From: Sodaliphilus sp050873765
GTDB lineage: Bacteria; Bacteroidota; Bacteroidia; Bacteroidales; Muribaculaceae
Reading direction: 5' to 3'
Assembly (NCBI GenBank): GCA_050873765.1
Contig: JBNMJK010000003.1
Coordinates: 7,187-71,186 of the forward strand
Length of the DNA stretch: 64,000 nucleotides
The position numbers and the translations under genes were made by a program. The notes below the pieces were generated by a model. That model was not told the origin of the DNA, did not search any database, and saw nothing but the letters and a program-made list of their open reading frames with translations. This document shows positions 17,646 to 26,550 of this stretch, piece after piece. How positions within the stretch are numbered: the stretch's first letter is position 1; each line of letters opens with the position of its first letter.

Positions 17646-18497
17646 ATGGCAAACGAAACAATTAAAGTAATCGCAGAAAGTAGTTCAACCCGCACAGAAT
17701 GGGCTCTCGTGCAAGGAGATAAAATCATCGCCCATGCCTATACAGAGGGCTTGAACCCTTTCTTTCAAACCCGTCGTGAAATCAGTCATATTATACGCCT
17801 TGGACTTCCATCAGAGTTTTTCAAACGCCGTTGGAGCCATGTTTACTATTATGGGGCAGGCTGTTCCAACCCGGAGAAAAACAAGATAGTGGAGTCGTCA
17901 CTTGTGGCGCAGTTCAAGACACCGGTGAGTGTGGATTCCGACTTGGTGGGAGCCACGCGCGGCCTGCTGGTGCATGAGCCGGGACTTGCCTGCATCTTGG
18001 GCACAGGTTCAAACTCTTGCCTTTACGACGGCAAGCAGATTGTGCAGAGCGTCCGTTCAGGTGGCTACATCCTTGGCGATGAAGGAAGTGGCGCTGCAAT
18101 GGGGCGGCTTTTTATTGGCGACTTGCTGAAAAACTTGGTGCCAGAAGAAATCAAGTCGAGTTTTGTAGAGGAGTTTGGCGTTACGCCCGACACGGTGATG
18201 GACGAGGTGTATAACAATCCTCACGCCAACCGAAATTTACGCAACTACAGTTTTTTCTTGGCTGAGCATCTCGAAAACGACTACGTTTATAACCTGGTGT
18301 ATAACGAGTTTAAGCGATTTTTCGAACGTACTATTCTTCAATACGATTATAAAAACTACCCCTTGTGCTTCGTGGGTTCGGTGGCCTGCAAGTATAGCGA
18401 TGTGCTGCTCTCTGTGGCTGGCCGCTATGGAGCCAATATCAAGAAGATTGTGCGTGCTTCCATGCCAGGCCTTTTAGCCTACCATGCCGGTGACTGA
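17646..18497 (+). CDS. BadF/BadG/BcrA-type (ASKHA) sugar-kinase-like protein with altered phosphate-1 motif
   Basis: The 283-residue cytosolic protein is a full-length paralogue of the kinase at 37703. It keeps the ILGTGSNS and GGYILGDEGSGA nucleotide-binding motifs. The first phosphate-binding motif, DCGSTKIDW in the paralogue, is ESSSTRTEW here: the usual Asp and Gly are replaced by Glu and Ser. ASKHA-fold GlcNAc/MurNAc kinases use that Asp in Mg-ATP binding, so catalysis may be impaired or altered. Possible roles are a second amino-sugar kinase or a sensor. It stands between the T9SS amidase and the giant amidases. Confidence 0.75.
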   Translation: MANETIKVIAESSSTRTEWALVQGDKIIAHAYTEGLNPFFQTRREISHIIRLGLPSEFFKRRWSHVYYYGAGCSNPEKNKIVESSLVAQFKTPVSVDSDLVGATRGLLVHEPGLACILGTGSNSCLYDGKQIVQSVRSGGYILGDEGSGAAMGRLFIGDLLKNLVPEEIKSSFVEEFGVTPDTVMDEVYNNPHANRNLRNYSFFLAEHLENDYVYNLVYNEFKRFFERTILQYDYKNYPLCFVGSVACKYSDVLLSVAGRYGANIKKIVRASMPGLLAYHAGD

Positions 18498-18570
18498 TAG
18501 GCTGCCTTTTACATTTATTTGTAGAAGAATAGCATACTGACTTCTAAAAATTAACTATACGACCATTAAT

Positions 18571-21500
18571 ATGACAATGAAAAAAATGGCATTTGTGCTG
18601 GCTTTAATGGCTGGCAGTGCCACCATTTGTGCTCAAAATTTGAGCGAAACAGCCAATGAACGCGTGCTTGCTTTGGTGAACGCCACGATGGAGCATAACA
18701 TGCGCATTGGTAAAGTGAAGTTGCACTCACTTGCGGTGTCGGACGACACGATTAAGGCCGACTTCAACGAAAACTTTTCCTATAACTATCTCACGCCCGA
18801 GATGATTTCTTCGCTGAAGACTTCGATTAAGGCAGCTCTGCAGGCCGAGACTAAGGCCTCACAGGTGCAGATCAGTGTTGACGGCACAGATGTGGAGCAC
18901 TTTTTCTACGACTTTCCCAAGAAATATGTGCGCAAACATGAGCCCTTCATTAGCGAGGTGGGGCAGTCGCACCATTACCCCAAAGCGCTTGACGGTAATT
19001 TGATAGCCATGTGGCATAGCCACGGCCTATACTATGAGCCCAAAATCAATTGCTGGGAATGGCAGCGCCCCCGTCTGTTTCAGACCATTGAAGACCTTTA
19101 CCCGATGAGCTATGTGCTCCCCTATGTGATGCCTATGCTTGAGAATGCCGGTGCCTATGTGTTCAATCCCCGCGAACGCGATGTGCATAAGGTGGAAGTG
19201 ATAGTTGACAACGACGGTTTCCTCTCCCAAAATGGCTATACCGAAACGAATGGCAAAAACGTCTGGAGAGATGCCGGTGTGGGGTTTGCGCACAAACAGG
19301 AGGTGTATAAAGACTTTGAGAATCCGTTCGCCGACGGCACAGCCCGTGTGGCAGTGGCAGTGAAAAAAGACAACGCCTCAAAAGCCACCTACACTGTGAA
19401 TATGCCAGAATCAGGCGATTACGCCCTCTATATATCCTATAAAACCCTTCCAAACAGTGTGAACGATGCCCAGTATATCGTTAAAGCCAGTGGCATACAG
19501 CGCACATTCACCGTGAACCAGCGCATGGCTGGCGGCGTGTGGGTGTATCTTGGCACATTCCCGCTCCAAAAGGGGGAGAATAAAAATGTGCTCACGGTCA
19601 CCAATGTCAGCAAGTGCAAGAATGGCGTGGTCACAACCGATGCCATTAAAGTGGGCGGCGGCATGGGTAATATAGCCCGTTGCGCATTGCCTGCCACCGA
19701 GGAAAATGTGCAGCGCGCAGGTGGCTATAACTGGAGCACAGGTCTTCAGCAGCCGGGGGTGGATTATAAGTATATCACCAGTGGCGCACCGCGTTTTGTG
19801 GAAGGTGCACGCTCTTTCTTGCAATGGAGCGGCTTCCCCGACAGTGTGTACTCCGTGTCGCACGGACTGACAGACTACGCCGATGACTTCCGCAGCCGCA
19901 GTGAGTGGGTGAACTATTTGGCTGGAGGCTCGCAGGCTATCCCCAACCAGACGATAGGCTTGGGTGTTCCGCTCGACCTTTCGTTTGCTTTCCATACCGA
20001 CGCAGGTGTCACCCGCGACAATTCCACCATCGGCACATTGAGCATCTATCGCTCCAACGGCTTCGGCAAATATGCCGATGGCACACCACGTATCGCCTCG
20101 CGCTACCTCGCCGACATGGTGGGCCGTCAGTTGGTGGACGATGCACGCGCCAAGTTTGATCCACAGTGGACCAATCGAGGATTGACGCAGGAAAACCTGT
20201 ATGAGATACGCGTGCCGCAGATTCCTGGAATGTTGCTGGAATATCTCTCGCACCAGAATTTCGCTGATATGCGCTTGGGGCTTGACCCGGATTTTCTGTT
20301 TTCTTCAAGCCGTGCCATCTATAAGGGCATATTAAAGTTTATAGGCAAGCGCGATCATCGTGAAGTGGTGGTGCAGCCACTGCCAGTTCAGAATTTTGCC
20401 ATCACCCCGAAAGGGGATGAATATCTGCTCACATGGCAGCCAACTCTTGACAGCCTTGAAACCACTGCCACACCCACTAAATATGTGGTGGAGGAGCGCG
20501 TAGGGGCTTATGGAGGCGCCTTTAAGGAGATAGCTGTGGTGAACCGCCCCGAATACGTGGTGAAAGTGGCCGACAACAACGTGCACTCTTTCCGCATCAA
20601 GGCTATGAATGACGGCGGCCGCAGTTTCCCAAGCGAGGTGCTCTCGCTCGGAAAGGCCCAGCAGGCGAAAGGCGTGGTGATGATAGTGAACGCATTCACC
20701 AGGGTAAGTGCCCCCGACTGGATTGACGATGGCGATTATGCCACCTTTACCGACGACACCGACCATGGCGTGCCCTATATTCAGGGTATCAACTACATAG
20801 GCAGCCAGTACGAAAAAAGACGCAGCGCGGGCTGGAGTGATGCCCGTGGCGGCTTTGGCAGCTCGCACAGCAATTATGAGGGCTCGGTGATAGCAGGAAA
20901 CACTTTCGACTTCCCGGCACTACATGGAGAGTCGATGATGGCGGCTGGATATTCCTTCGTTTCTACAAGCGTAGGTGCTTTGTCGGCAGCAAGCCAAGAT
21001 CTCTCTGGTTTTGCCGCTATTGATATTATTGCTGGAAAGCAAAAAGAAACGAAGGTGGGCTATGGCGCTTATCCCAACAAATACAAACTGCTCTCCGCTC
21101 CTTTGATGCGTGCTGTGGAAAATGCCACAGAACACGGTGTGAGCGTATTGCTTACAGGGGCTTATGTGGCGAGCGATGTTTTCGACCGCGCCACACCTGA
21201 CTCCACAGAGGTGAATTTCGCGAAAAATGTGATGGGCTACACTTGGGGCGGCAGCCAGGCTTCATGCACAGGTGAAGTATATACATTGCCCACTTCAGTC
21301 AAGCAAATTTCTGCTGATATGGATATTCACTACAACCATGAGCTTAGCGAAAAGATTTATTGCGTGGAATCACCCAACTCCATTTTTGCTTCCGACAGCC
21401 ACGGCACTCCATTCATGCGCTACTCCGAAAACAATCGAAATGCCGCTGTACTCAGTCAGCGTGATGGCTATCGCACTGTGGTGATGGGATTCCCGTTTGA

Positions 21501-21579
21501 AACCATTACCAACAGAGCGGTGAGAGACAAACTCATGTGCCAGATCCTTGATTTCTTCTTCGCAGAAAAGAAGCATTAA
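18571..21579 (+). CDS. Giant secreted amidase-like protein with inserted golvesin domain (often labelled xanthan lyase)
   Basis: The 1002-residue protein has a signal peptide (about 1-22). It appears to hold an Amidase_3-like zinc site in two halves: His151 in WHSHG and a Glu in CWEWQR, then, beyond an inserted golvesin/Xly-like beta domain (about 265-365), His475 in FHTDAG and Glu557 in LLEYLSHQ. A fibronectin-III-like domain (about 595-700) and a C-terminal alpha/beta domain, possibly GATase1-like, follow. It is closely similar to the protein at 21977. Cleavage of peptidoglycan stem peptides is inferred from motifs and neighbours; no polysaccharide-lyase signature supports the xanthan lyase name. 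Confidence 0.7.
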   Translation: MTMKKMAFVLALMAGSATICAQNLSETANERVLALVNATMEHNMRIGKVKLHSLAVSDDTIKADFNENFSYNYLTPEMISSLKTSIKAALQAETKASQVQISVDGTDVEHFFYDFPKKYVRKHEPFISEVGQSHHYPKALDGNLIAMWHSHGLYYEPKINCWEWQRPRLFQTIEDLYPMSYVLPYVMPMLENAGAYVFNPRERDVHKVEVIVDNDGFLSQNGYTETNGKNVWRDAGVGFAHKQEVYKDFENPFADGTARVAVAVKKDNASKATYTVNMPESGDYALYISYKTLPNSVNDAQYIVKASGIQRTFTVNQRMAGGVWVYLGTFPLQKGENKNVLTVTNVSKCKNGVVTTDAIKVGGGMGNIARCALPATEENVQRAGGYNWSTGLQQPGVDYKYITSGAPRFVEGARSFLQWSGFPDSVYSVSHGLTDYADDFRSRSEWVNYLAGGSQAIPNQTIGLGVPLDLSFAFHTDAGVTRDNSTIGTLSIYRSNGFGKYADGTPRIASRYLADMVGRQLVDDARAKFDPQWTNRGLTQENLYEIRVPQIPGMLLEYLSHQNFADMRLGLDPDFLFSSSRAIYKGILKFIGKRDHREVVVQPLPVQNFAITPKGDEYLLTWQPTLDSLETTATPTKYVVEERVGAYGGAFKEIAVVNRPEYVVKVADNNVHSFRIKAMNDGGRSFPSEVLSLGKAQQAKGVVMIVNAFTRVSAPDWIDDGDYATFTDDTDHGVPYIQGINYIGSQYEKRRSAGWSDARGGFGSSHSNYEGSVIAGNTFDFPALHGESMMAAGYSFVSTSVGALSAASQDLSGFAAIDIIAGKQKETKVGYGAYPNKYKLLSAPLMRAVENATEHGVSVLLTGAYVASDVFDRATPDSTEVNFAKNVMGYTWGGSQASCTGEVYTLPTSVKQISADMDIHYNHELSEKIYCVESPNSIFASDSHGTPFMRYSENNRNAAVLSQRDGYRTVVMGFPFETITNRAVRDKLMCQILDFFFAEKKH

Positions 21580-21621
21580 AGGCATGTGATCACTTGATTT
21601 TTTAAGAAATATTCATCGTTG

Positions 21622-21662
21622 AATCCTCGAATAGTACACATTTTACTGTTCGAGGATTTTTT
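21622..21662 (+). terminator. Intrinsic terminator behind the first giant amidase
   Basis: A 10-bp stem (21622-21631 with 21649-21658) has an inner AGTA/TACT pair and is followed by a T run. It lies 43 bases after the stop codon. Confidence 0.8.
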
Positions 21663-21697
21663 ATGTTGCATGTCTATCAGCCAACTCGATTCATCTC

Positions 21698-21742
21698 ATT
21701 AACCCCGTGAGGCACTTATGCGAGCCTTGCGGGTTAATTTTT
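21698..21742 (+). terminator. Second terminator-like hairpin in the same gap
   Basis: An 8-bp outer stem (21698-21705 with 21731-21738), a small internal loop and a 5-bp inner stem are followed by TTTTT. No gene lies between it and the first terminator, so it may be a back-up terminator. The remainder of the gap to 21977 is AT-rich and holds a promoter candidate. Confidence 0.55.
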
Positions 21743-21856
21743 GAAAATAATGTAGCAAAAGAGGGAAAAATAGTGTTTGGATTGTCTTGGGAGGCTGAAA
21801 ATATGTATTTAACTCTTAAAAAATATAAAAGCGAATAAAAAGGCAGCTGAAAACGC

Positions 21857-21886
21857 TTTCGGAATGGAATGTTTTATCTATTTTTG
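21857..21886 (+). promoter_or_regulatory. Candidate promoter of the 21977-39411 operon
   Basis: TATTTTTG at 21879-21886 matches TAnnTTTG; a TTTC (3 of 4) lies 18 bases upstream at 21857-21860. The leader would be about 85 bases. No comparably good promoter was seen in the short gaps downstream up to murQ. Confidence 0.5.
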
Positions 21887-21976
21887 TAGAATAGAAAAAG
21901 TGTGCATACACTATTTCTGTGTGAGAAAAGATATTAAAATACTCGAACAAATATACATACTCGAATCAACTCAGAG

Positions 21977-24900
21977 ATGAAAAAGCAAATCAAGTCGGTA
22001 GTAGCTGTCACCGCCACTCTTATGATGGGGAGCGGTTTGGCTTCGGCTCAGTTTACAGACGCGGAGCTTCAAAAAGTGCAGCAAATTGTCACCTCAAATG
22101 TGCCAGCACACATGGGCATAGGAGCAGTGAAGGCGAAATCGCTGGAGATGAAAGGCGACAGCCTTGTGGTGAATGTGTCGGAAAATTTCCGCGATATTCC
22201 ATTCACTCGCGAGTCGATTGCCACCTTAAAGAGCGATGTGAAGACTGCGCTTGGCGACCAGTACAAGAACGCTAAAGTGGCTTTGTATATCGCTGGGAAT
22301 GACGTGGATAAGTATTTTGTTTCGTTCGACAAGGCGTATGTGAGAAAGCATGCACCGTTCATCACAGAGCAGAACCCCTACAAACGCTATAAAAAGGGCT
22401 TAGACGGCAATATTGTGGCCACATGGCAGAGTCATGGCTGGTATTTTGAAGACCGCTTGAATCGCTGGGAATGGCAGCGCGCACGTATGTTCCAGACGGT
22501 GGAGGATATGTACACGCAAAGCTATGTGACCCCATTCCTCATACCTATGCTTGAGAATGCCGGTGCCTACGTGTGGGACGCTCGTGAGCGCGACACGCAC
22601 AATTTCTCTTCGATTGTTGACCATGACGGGAAATACGCCCAGCACGCCTATAAGGAAGTGAATGGAAAAATGGCATGGACACAAGGCGAGGGCACTGGTT
22701 TTGCTTACGATCGAGAAAATTATCGCGACTACGAAAATCCGTTTGCAGAGGGCACCTACCGCATGGTTCAAGCCACTAAGGACAAAAAGAACCAGTCATT
22801 TGCAAGTTATGATGTGGAAATGCCTGAAGCAGGTGATTTTGCCTTGTATATATCCTATAAAACATTGCCTAACAGTGCGAAAGATGTGAAATACACTGTC
22901 AATAGCCTTGGTGGCGCAAGAAACTTCACCGTGGATCAAACCATGGCAGGCGGTGTGTGGGTGTATTTGGGCACATTCCAACTGAAGAAAGGCTTGAACA
23001 AAGACGTGGTGACCATTTCCAACCTCTCCAAAGACGCTAAAAGCATAGTCACTACCGACGCTATTAAAGTGGGTGGTGGCAAGGCCAACGTGGTGCGCCG
23101 CGTGGCATTGCCCACTGAAGAGAACAAGGCCATTGCCAAGGAGTTTGGCTACGAGAGCCATTTGGGCAAGGAAGGCGTGGCTTACGACTATGTGCACCCA
23201 GGCGACCATCCTTGGTTCACGCTCGGATCGCGTTACTATTTGCAGTGGGCTGGTTTTCCACAGAGCGTGTATTCTTCATCGAAAGGCACCAACGACTATA
23301 ACGACGACTATCGCAGCCGTGGACTTTGGGTGAACCACCTTGCTGGCGGTTCGCAGGTGCTTCCCGGACAAGAGGGATTGAATGTGCCTGTAGATGTGTC
23401 GTTCTGTCTTCATACCGATGCCGGCACCACGATGGACGATGAAACCATTGGCACCTTGCTCATCTACTCCACAAGTGATGGTGAGAACACATTTGCCAAC
23501 TATAAAAACGGCACCCCAAGAATCCTGTCGCGCGACTTCGCAAATATCGTATCTACTGAGGTTTGTGATGTGATTCGTGCTAAATATGAGCCTAATTGGC
23601 ACCGCCGTGGCATGTGGGACGCATCATATTATGAAGCACGCGTTCCCGAAGTGCCCGCGCTGCTGATGGAGCTGCTCTCGCACCAGAATTTTGCCGATAT
23701 GAAATATGGCTTGGATCCTAACTTCCGTTTTGATGTGAGCCGTGCCATCTATAAAGGTATCTTGAAATTCATTGCCAAGCGTGACCACCGCGATTATGTG
23801 GTGCAGCCACTTCCAGTGCACTCCTTCGCTATTAAGGGAAATGGCGCAAACACCTTTACCCTCACTTGGGAGCCAACAGCCGACGCCCTTTGCGCCAATG
23901 CCGATGCAAAGGCTTATGTGGTGTGTGAGCGTGTGGGACTTGACGGTGGTTTCAAGGAGATAGCTGTGGTGAAGGAGCCAAAGATTGACGTTCAGATTGC
24001 CGATAACCTTGTGCACAGCTACAAGATTATTGCTATGAACGAAGGTGGCCGTAGCTTCCCAAGCGAGGTGCTTTCGCTCGGTGCGGCAGCTGGCAGCAAA
24101 GGTATGGTGGCTGTGGTGAACAATTTCACCCGCATCAGTGGTCCTGACTGGTTCGACTCTGGCAAGATGGCTGGATTCTACGACGACAAAGACCATGGCG
24201 TGCCCTACATGCAGCAAAACAACTATATTGGCGCACAATATGAATTTGAGCGCCGTCTGCCATGGGTTGATGATGATGACCCTGGCTTTGGCGCATGCCG
24301 AAGCAATTATGAGACAGGCACGCAGGTGGTGGCTGGCAACAATTTCGACTACACCGCCGTACATGGTGCGTCGATACTCAAGGCTGGCTATTCATTTGTG
24401 TCGATGAGTGAGGCCGCTTTTGAAATGGGCAATGTGAGCGCTTCCGACTATAAGGTGGTGGATATAATTTTAGGCAAGCAGAAGGAAACCATGAACGGAC
24501 GTGGCGCTTTTCCCACACGCTATAAAATCTACACTCCTCAATTTATGAATGCCGTGACTTCTTATACGGGTGCTGGTGGTAATGTGATGATTACTGGAGC
24601 CTATGTGGCAAGCGACATTTGGGAAAAGGAGAAGCCTGCCGAAGTGGAAATGAAATTCGCCAAAGAAATTCTCGGTTTCGAGCATCGTGCTTCACGCGCT
24701 TCGCAATCAGGCGAGGTGAATGGCGTGGTGTCGAAATTCGCAGCACTTCCTGCCAATCGCGATTTCAAATTTTGCAGCACCCTTAATAACAAGGCCTACG
24801 CAGTGGAGTCGCCCGATGCAGTGAAGGCAAGTGATGAGGCTGGAGCCACAATTATGCGCTACACCGAGAACACCAAGCCAGCGGCTGTGGCTGTGGACCG

Positions 24901-25006
24901 TGGCACGTATCGCACTGTGGTGGCTGGATTCCCCTTTGAAAGCATTACCAGCGAAGAGGCGCGCGACACCTTTATGAACGATATCTTGAATTTTTTCAAT
25001 AAGTAA
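21977..25006 (+). CDS. Giant secreted amidase-like protein with inserted golvesin domain, tandem paralogue
   Basis: The 1009-residue protein has a signal peptide ending near ASAQ and the same architecture as its neighbour: His153 in WQSHG, a Glu in RWEWQR, a golvesin-like insertion, His479 in LHTDAG, Glu565 in LMELLSHQ, then FnIII-like and C-terminal alpha/beta domains. Where the paralogue has WHSHG this protein has WQSHG, which identifies the second His of that motif as the likely zinc ligand. It appears to be the first gene of a unit running to murQ, with 32 bases to the next gene. Confidence 0.7.
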   Translation: MKKQIKSVVAVTATLMMGSGLASAQFTDAELQKVQQIVTSNVPAHMGIGAVKAKSLEMKGDSLVVNVSENFRDIPFTRESIATLKSDVKTALGDQYKNAKVALYIAGNDVDKYFVSFDKAYVRKHAPFITEQNPYKRYKKGLDGNIVATWQSHGWYFEDRLNRWEWQRARMFQTVEDMYTQSYVTPFLIPMLENAGAYVWDARERDTHNFSSIVDHDGKYAQHAYKEVNGKMAWTQGEGTGFAYDRENYRDYENPFAEGTYRMVQATKDKKNQSFASYDVEMPEAGDFALYISYKTLPNSAKDVKYTVNSLGGARNFTVDQTMAGGVWVYLGTFQLKKGLNKDVVTISNLSKDAKSIVTTDAIKVGGGKANVVRRVALPTEENKAIAKEFGYESHLGKEGVAYDYVHPGDHPWFTLGSRYYLQWAGFPQSVYSSSKGTNDYNDDYRSRGLWVNHLAGGSQVLPGQEGLNVPVDVSFCLHTDAGTTMDDETIGTLLIYSTSDGENTFANYKNGTPRILSRDFANIVSTEVCDVIRAKYEPNWHRRGMWDASYYEARVPEVPALLMELLSHQNFADMKYGLDPNFRFDVSRAIYKGILKFIAKRDHRDYVVQPLPVHSFAIKGNGANTFTLTWEPTADALCANADAKAYVVCERVGLDGGFKEIAVVKEPKIDVQIADNLVHSYKIIAMNEGGRSFPSEVLSLGAAAGSKGMVAVVNNFTRISGPDWFDSGKMAGFYDDKDHGVPYMQQNNYIGAQYEFERRLPWVDDDDPGFGACRSNYETGTQVVAGNNFDYTAVHGASILKAGYSFVSMSEAAFEMGNVSASDYKVVDIILGKQKETMNGRGAFPTRYKIYTPQFMNAVTSYTGAGGNVMITGAYVASDIWEKEKPAEVEMKFAKEILGFEHRASRASQSGEVNGVVSKFAALPANRDFKFCSTLNNKAYAVESPDAVKASDEAGATIMRYTENTKPAAVAVDRGTYRTVVAGFPFESITSEEARDTFMNDILNFFNK

Positions 25007-25038
25007 AAAAAAGAACAGATTATTTAATAGATAGAATA

Positions 25039-26511
25039 ATGAATAACGTGATAGATTGCTTTTTACCTTATTTAGGCTCTGAACAGACCCTTCGCACTGC
25101 CGAGGCGCTGAAAGCAGAGCATGAGGTGGCTAATGTGTGCCTGCTCACCACAAAAGCCGACGCACAGCCCATAGAAGGGTGTGATGTGCTGGTGGTGGCC
25201 GACTTCACCTCCTCCGCCACGGTAAAAGCAATTGCGCAGCATGCAAAAAGTGAGTTCACGCTGGTTTACAGCAAGCAAGAGATGCTCCTTTTTGGATATA
25301 AGGCCCTTCAGCGAATGGTGACTGTGGCTCGCGATTTGGAAGCTGGTATGGTGTATGCCGACCACTACAATTATAAAGATGGTGAATTGCAGAAGTCTCC
25401 TGTAATCGATTATCAGGAGGGATCGCTTCGTGATGATTTCGATTTTGGATCGGTGATTCTTTACAGTACTGATAAACTGAAAGAAGCGGCACCGCTGGTG
25501 ACTGCCGACTATAAAGCTGCCGGCTACTATGACCTTCGGCTGAAACTTTCGGAGAAATATGGCATTGAGCATATTCCTGAATACCTCTATACAGATGTGG
25601 TGGTAGATACTCGCGCAAGCGGTGAAAGAATCTACGACTACTGCGACCCCAAGAACAACGCCAGCCAAAAAGAGATGGAGCTGGCATGTACCGACCATCT
25701 GAAAGCGGTGGGCGCTTACTTGGAGCCAACCGACTTTTGCGACATTGATTTTGATGCGCAGAAGTTTGACGTGGAGTGCACAGTGGTGATTCCTGTGCTG
25801 AACCGTGTGCGGGTGATTCGCGATGCCATTAAGTCGGTGTTGAGCCAAGAGGCTCCATTCAAGTTCAACTTGATTATCGTAGATAACCACTCTACCGACG
25901 GCACCACCGAGGCTATCGATGAATTTGCCGCCGATGAACGCCTCATTCACATCATTCCTGACCGTGACGATTTGGGCATAGGTGGCTGCTGGAATTTAGC
26001 CATCAACGACCCACGCTGTGGCAAGTTTGCCATCGGTCTCGACAGCGACGACACTTACGCCACCGTGCACACGCTCGAAAAGATGGTGGCCCAGTTCTAT
26101 ATCGACAACGCTGCCATGGTGTGTGGCACCTATGTGGTGACCGACGTGAACCTGAAGGAAATAGCACCAGGTGTAATCGACCACCACGAGTGGACGCCCG
26201 ACAATGGCCGCAACAACCTTTTCCACGTGAACGGAGTGGGTGGCCCACGCGCATTCTACACGCCCATTTATCGAGCCACCAACATACCGAACACCAACTA
26301 TGGCGAAGATTATGCCATGGGGCTGACCATTACACGCAACTACCGCATGGGGCGTGTGTATGATGTGATGACCTGTGCGCGCCGATGGGACGACAACACC
26401 GATGCCAACCTCGACATTTTCAAGGAGAATGCCAACAATCTGTATAAAGACCGTATTCGCACTTGGGAATTAAAGGCTCGAATCAATAAAAACAAACGTA
26501 AAAACAAATAA
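25039..26511 (+). CDS. GT2-like glycosyltransferase with duplicated GT-A-like N-terminal half
   Basis: The 490-residue soluble protein has a recognisable GT2 GT-A domain from about residue 245: CTVVIPVLNRVRVIRDAIKS, IIVDNHSTDGT and the DSDD metal-binding motif near residue 336. The first ~230 residues look like a degenerate second GT-A fold (inferred from the FLPYLGSEQTL and MVYADHYNY patterns). No membrane helix or signal peptide is present, so it acts in the cytosol. Donor and acceptor are unknown. A paralogue follows after 39 bases, and the unit also encodes peptidoglycan-salvage proteins. Confidence 0.75.
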   Translation: MNNVIDCFLPYLGSEQTLRTAEALKAEHEVANVCLLTTKADAQPIEGCDVLVVADFTSSATVKAIAQHAKSEFTLVYSKQEMLLFGYKALQRMVTVARDLEAGMVYADHYNYKDGELQKSPVIDYQEGSLRDDFDFGSVILYSTDKLKEAAPLVTADYKAAGYYDLRLKLSEKYGIEHIPEYLYTDVVVDTRASGERIYDYCDPKNNASQKEMELACTDHLKAVGAYLEPTDFCDIDFDAQKFDVECTVVIPVLNRVRVIRDAIKSVLSQEAPFKFNLIIVDNHSTDGTTEAIDEFAADERLIHIIPDRDDLGIGGCWNLAINDPRCGKFAIGLDSDDTYATVHTLEKMVAQFYIDNAAMVCGTYVVTDVNLKEIAPGVIDHHEWTPDNGRNNLFHVNGVGGPRAFYTPIYRATNIPNTNYGEDYAMGLTITRNYRMGRVYDVMTCARRWDDNTDANLDIFKENANNLYKDRIRTWELKARINKNKRKNK

Positions 26512-26550
26512 TAGTAATAACTATATCAACCAAACTAAATTACATTTACT

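Noticed and set aside
18571..25006. Naming the two giant proteins xanthan lyases
   Set aside because: No polysaccharide-lyase catalytic motif was seen, while amidase-like His and Glu positions and a golvesin domain are. The name appears to come from the shared beta domain.
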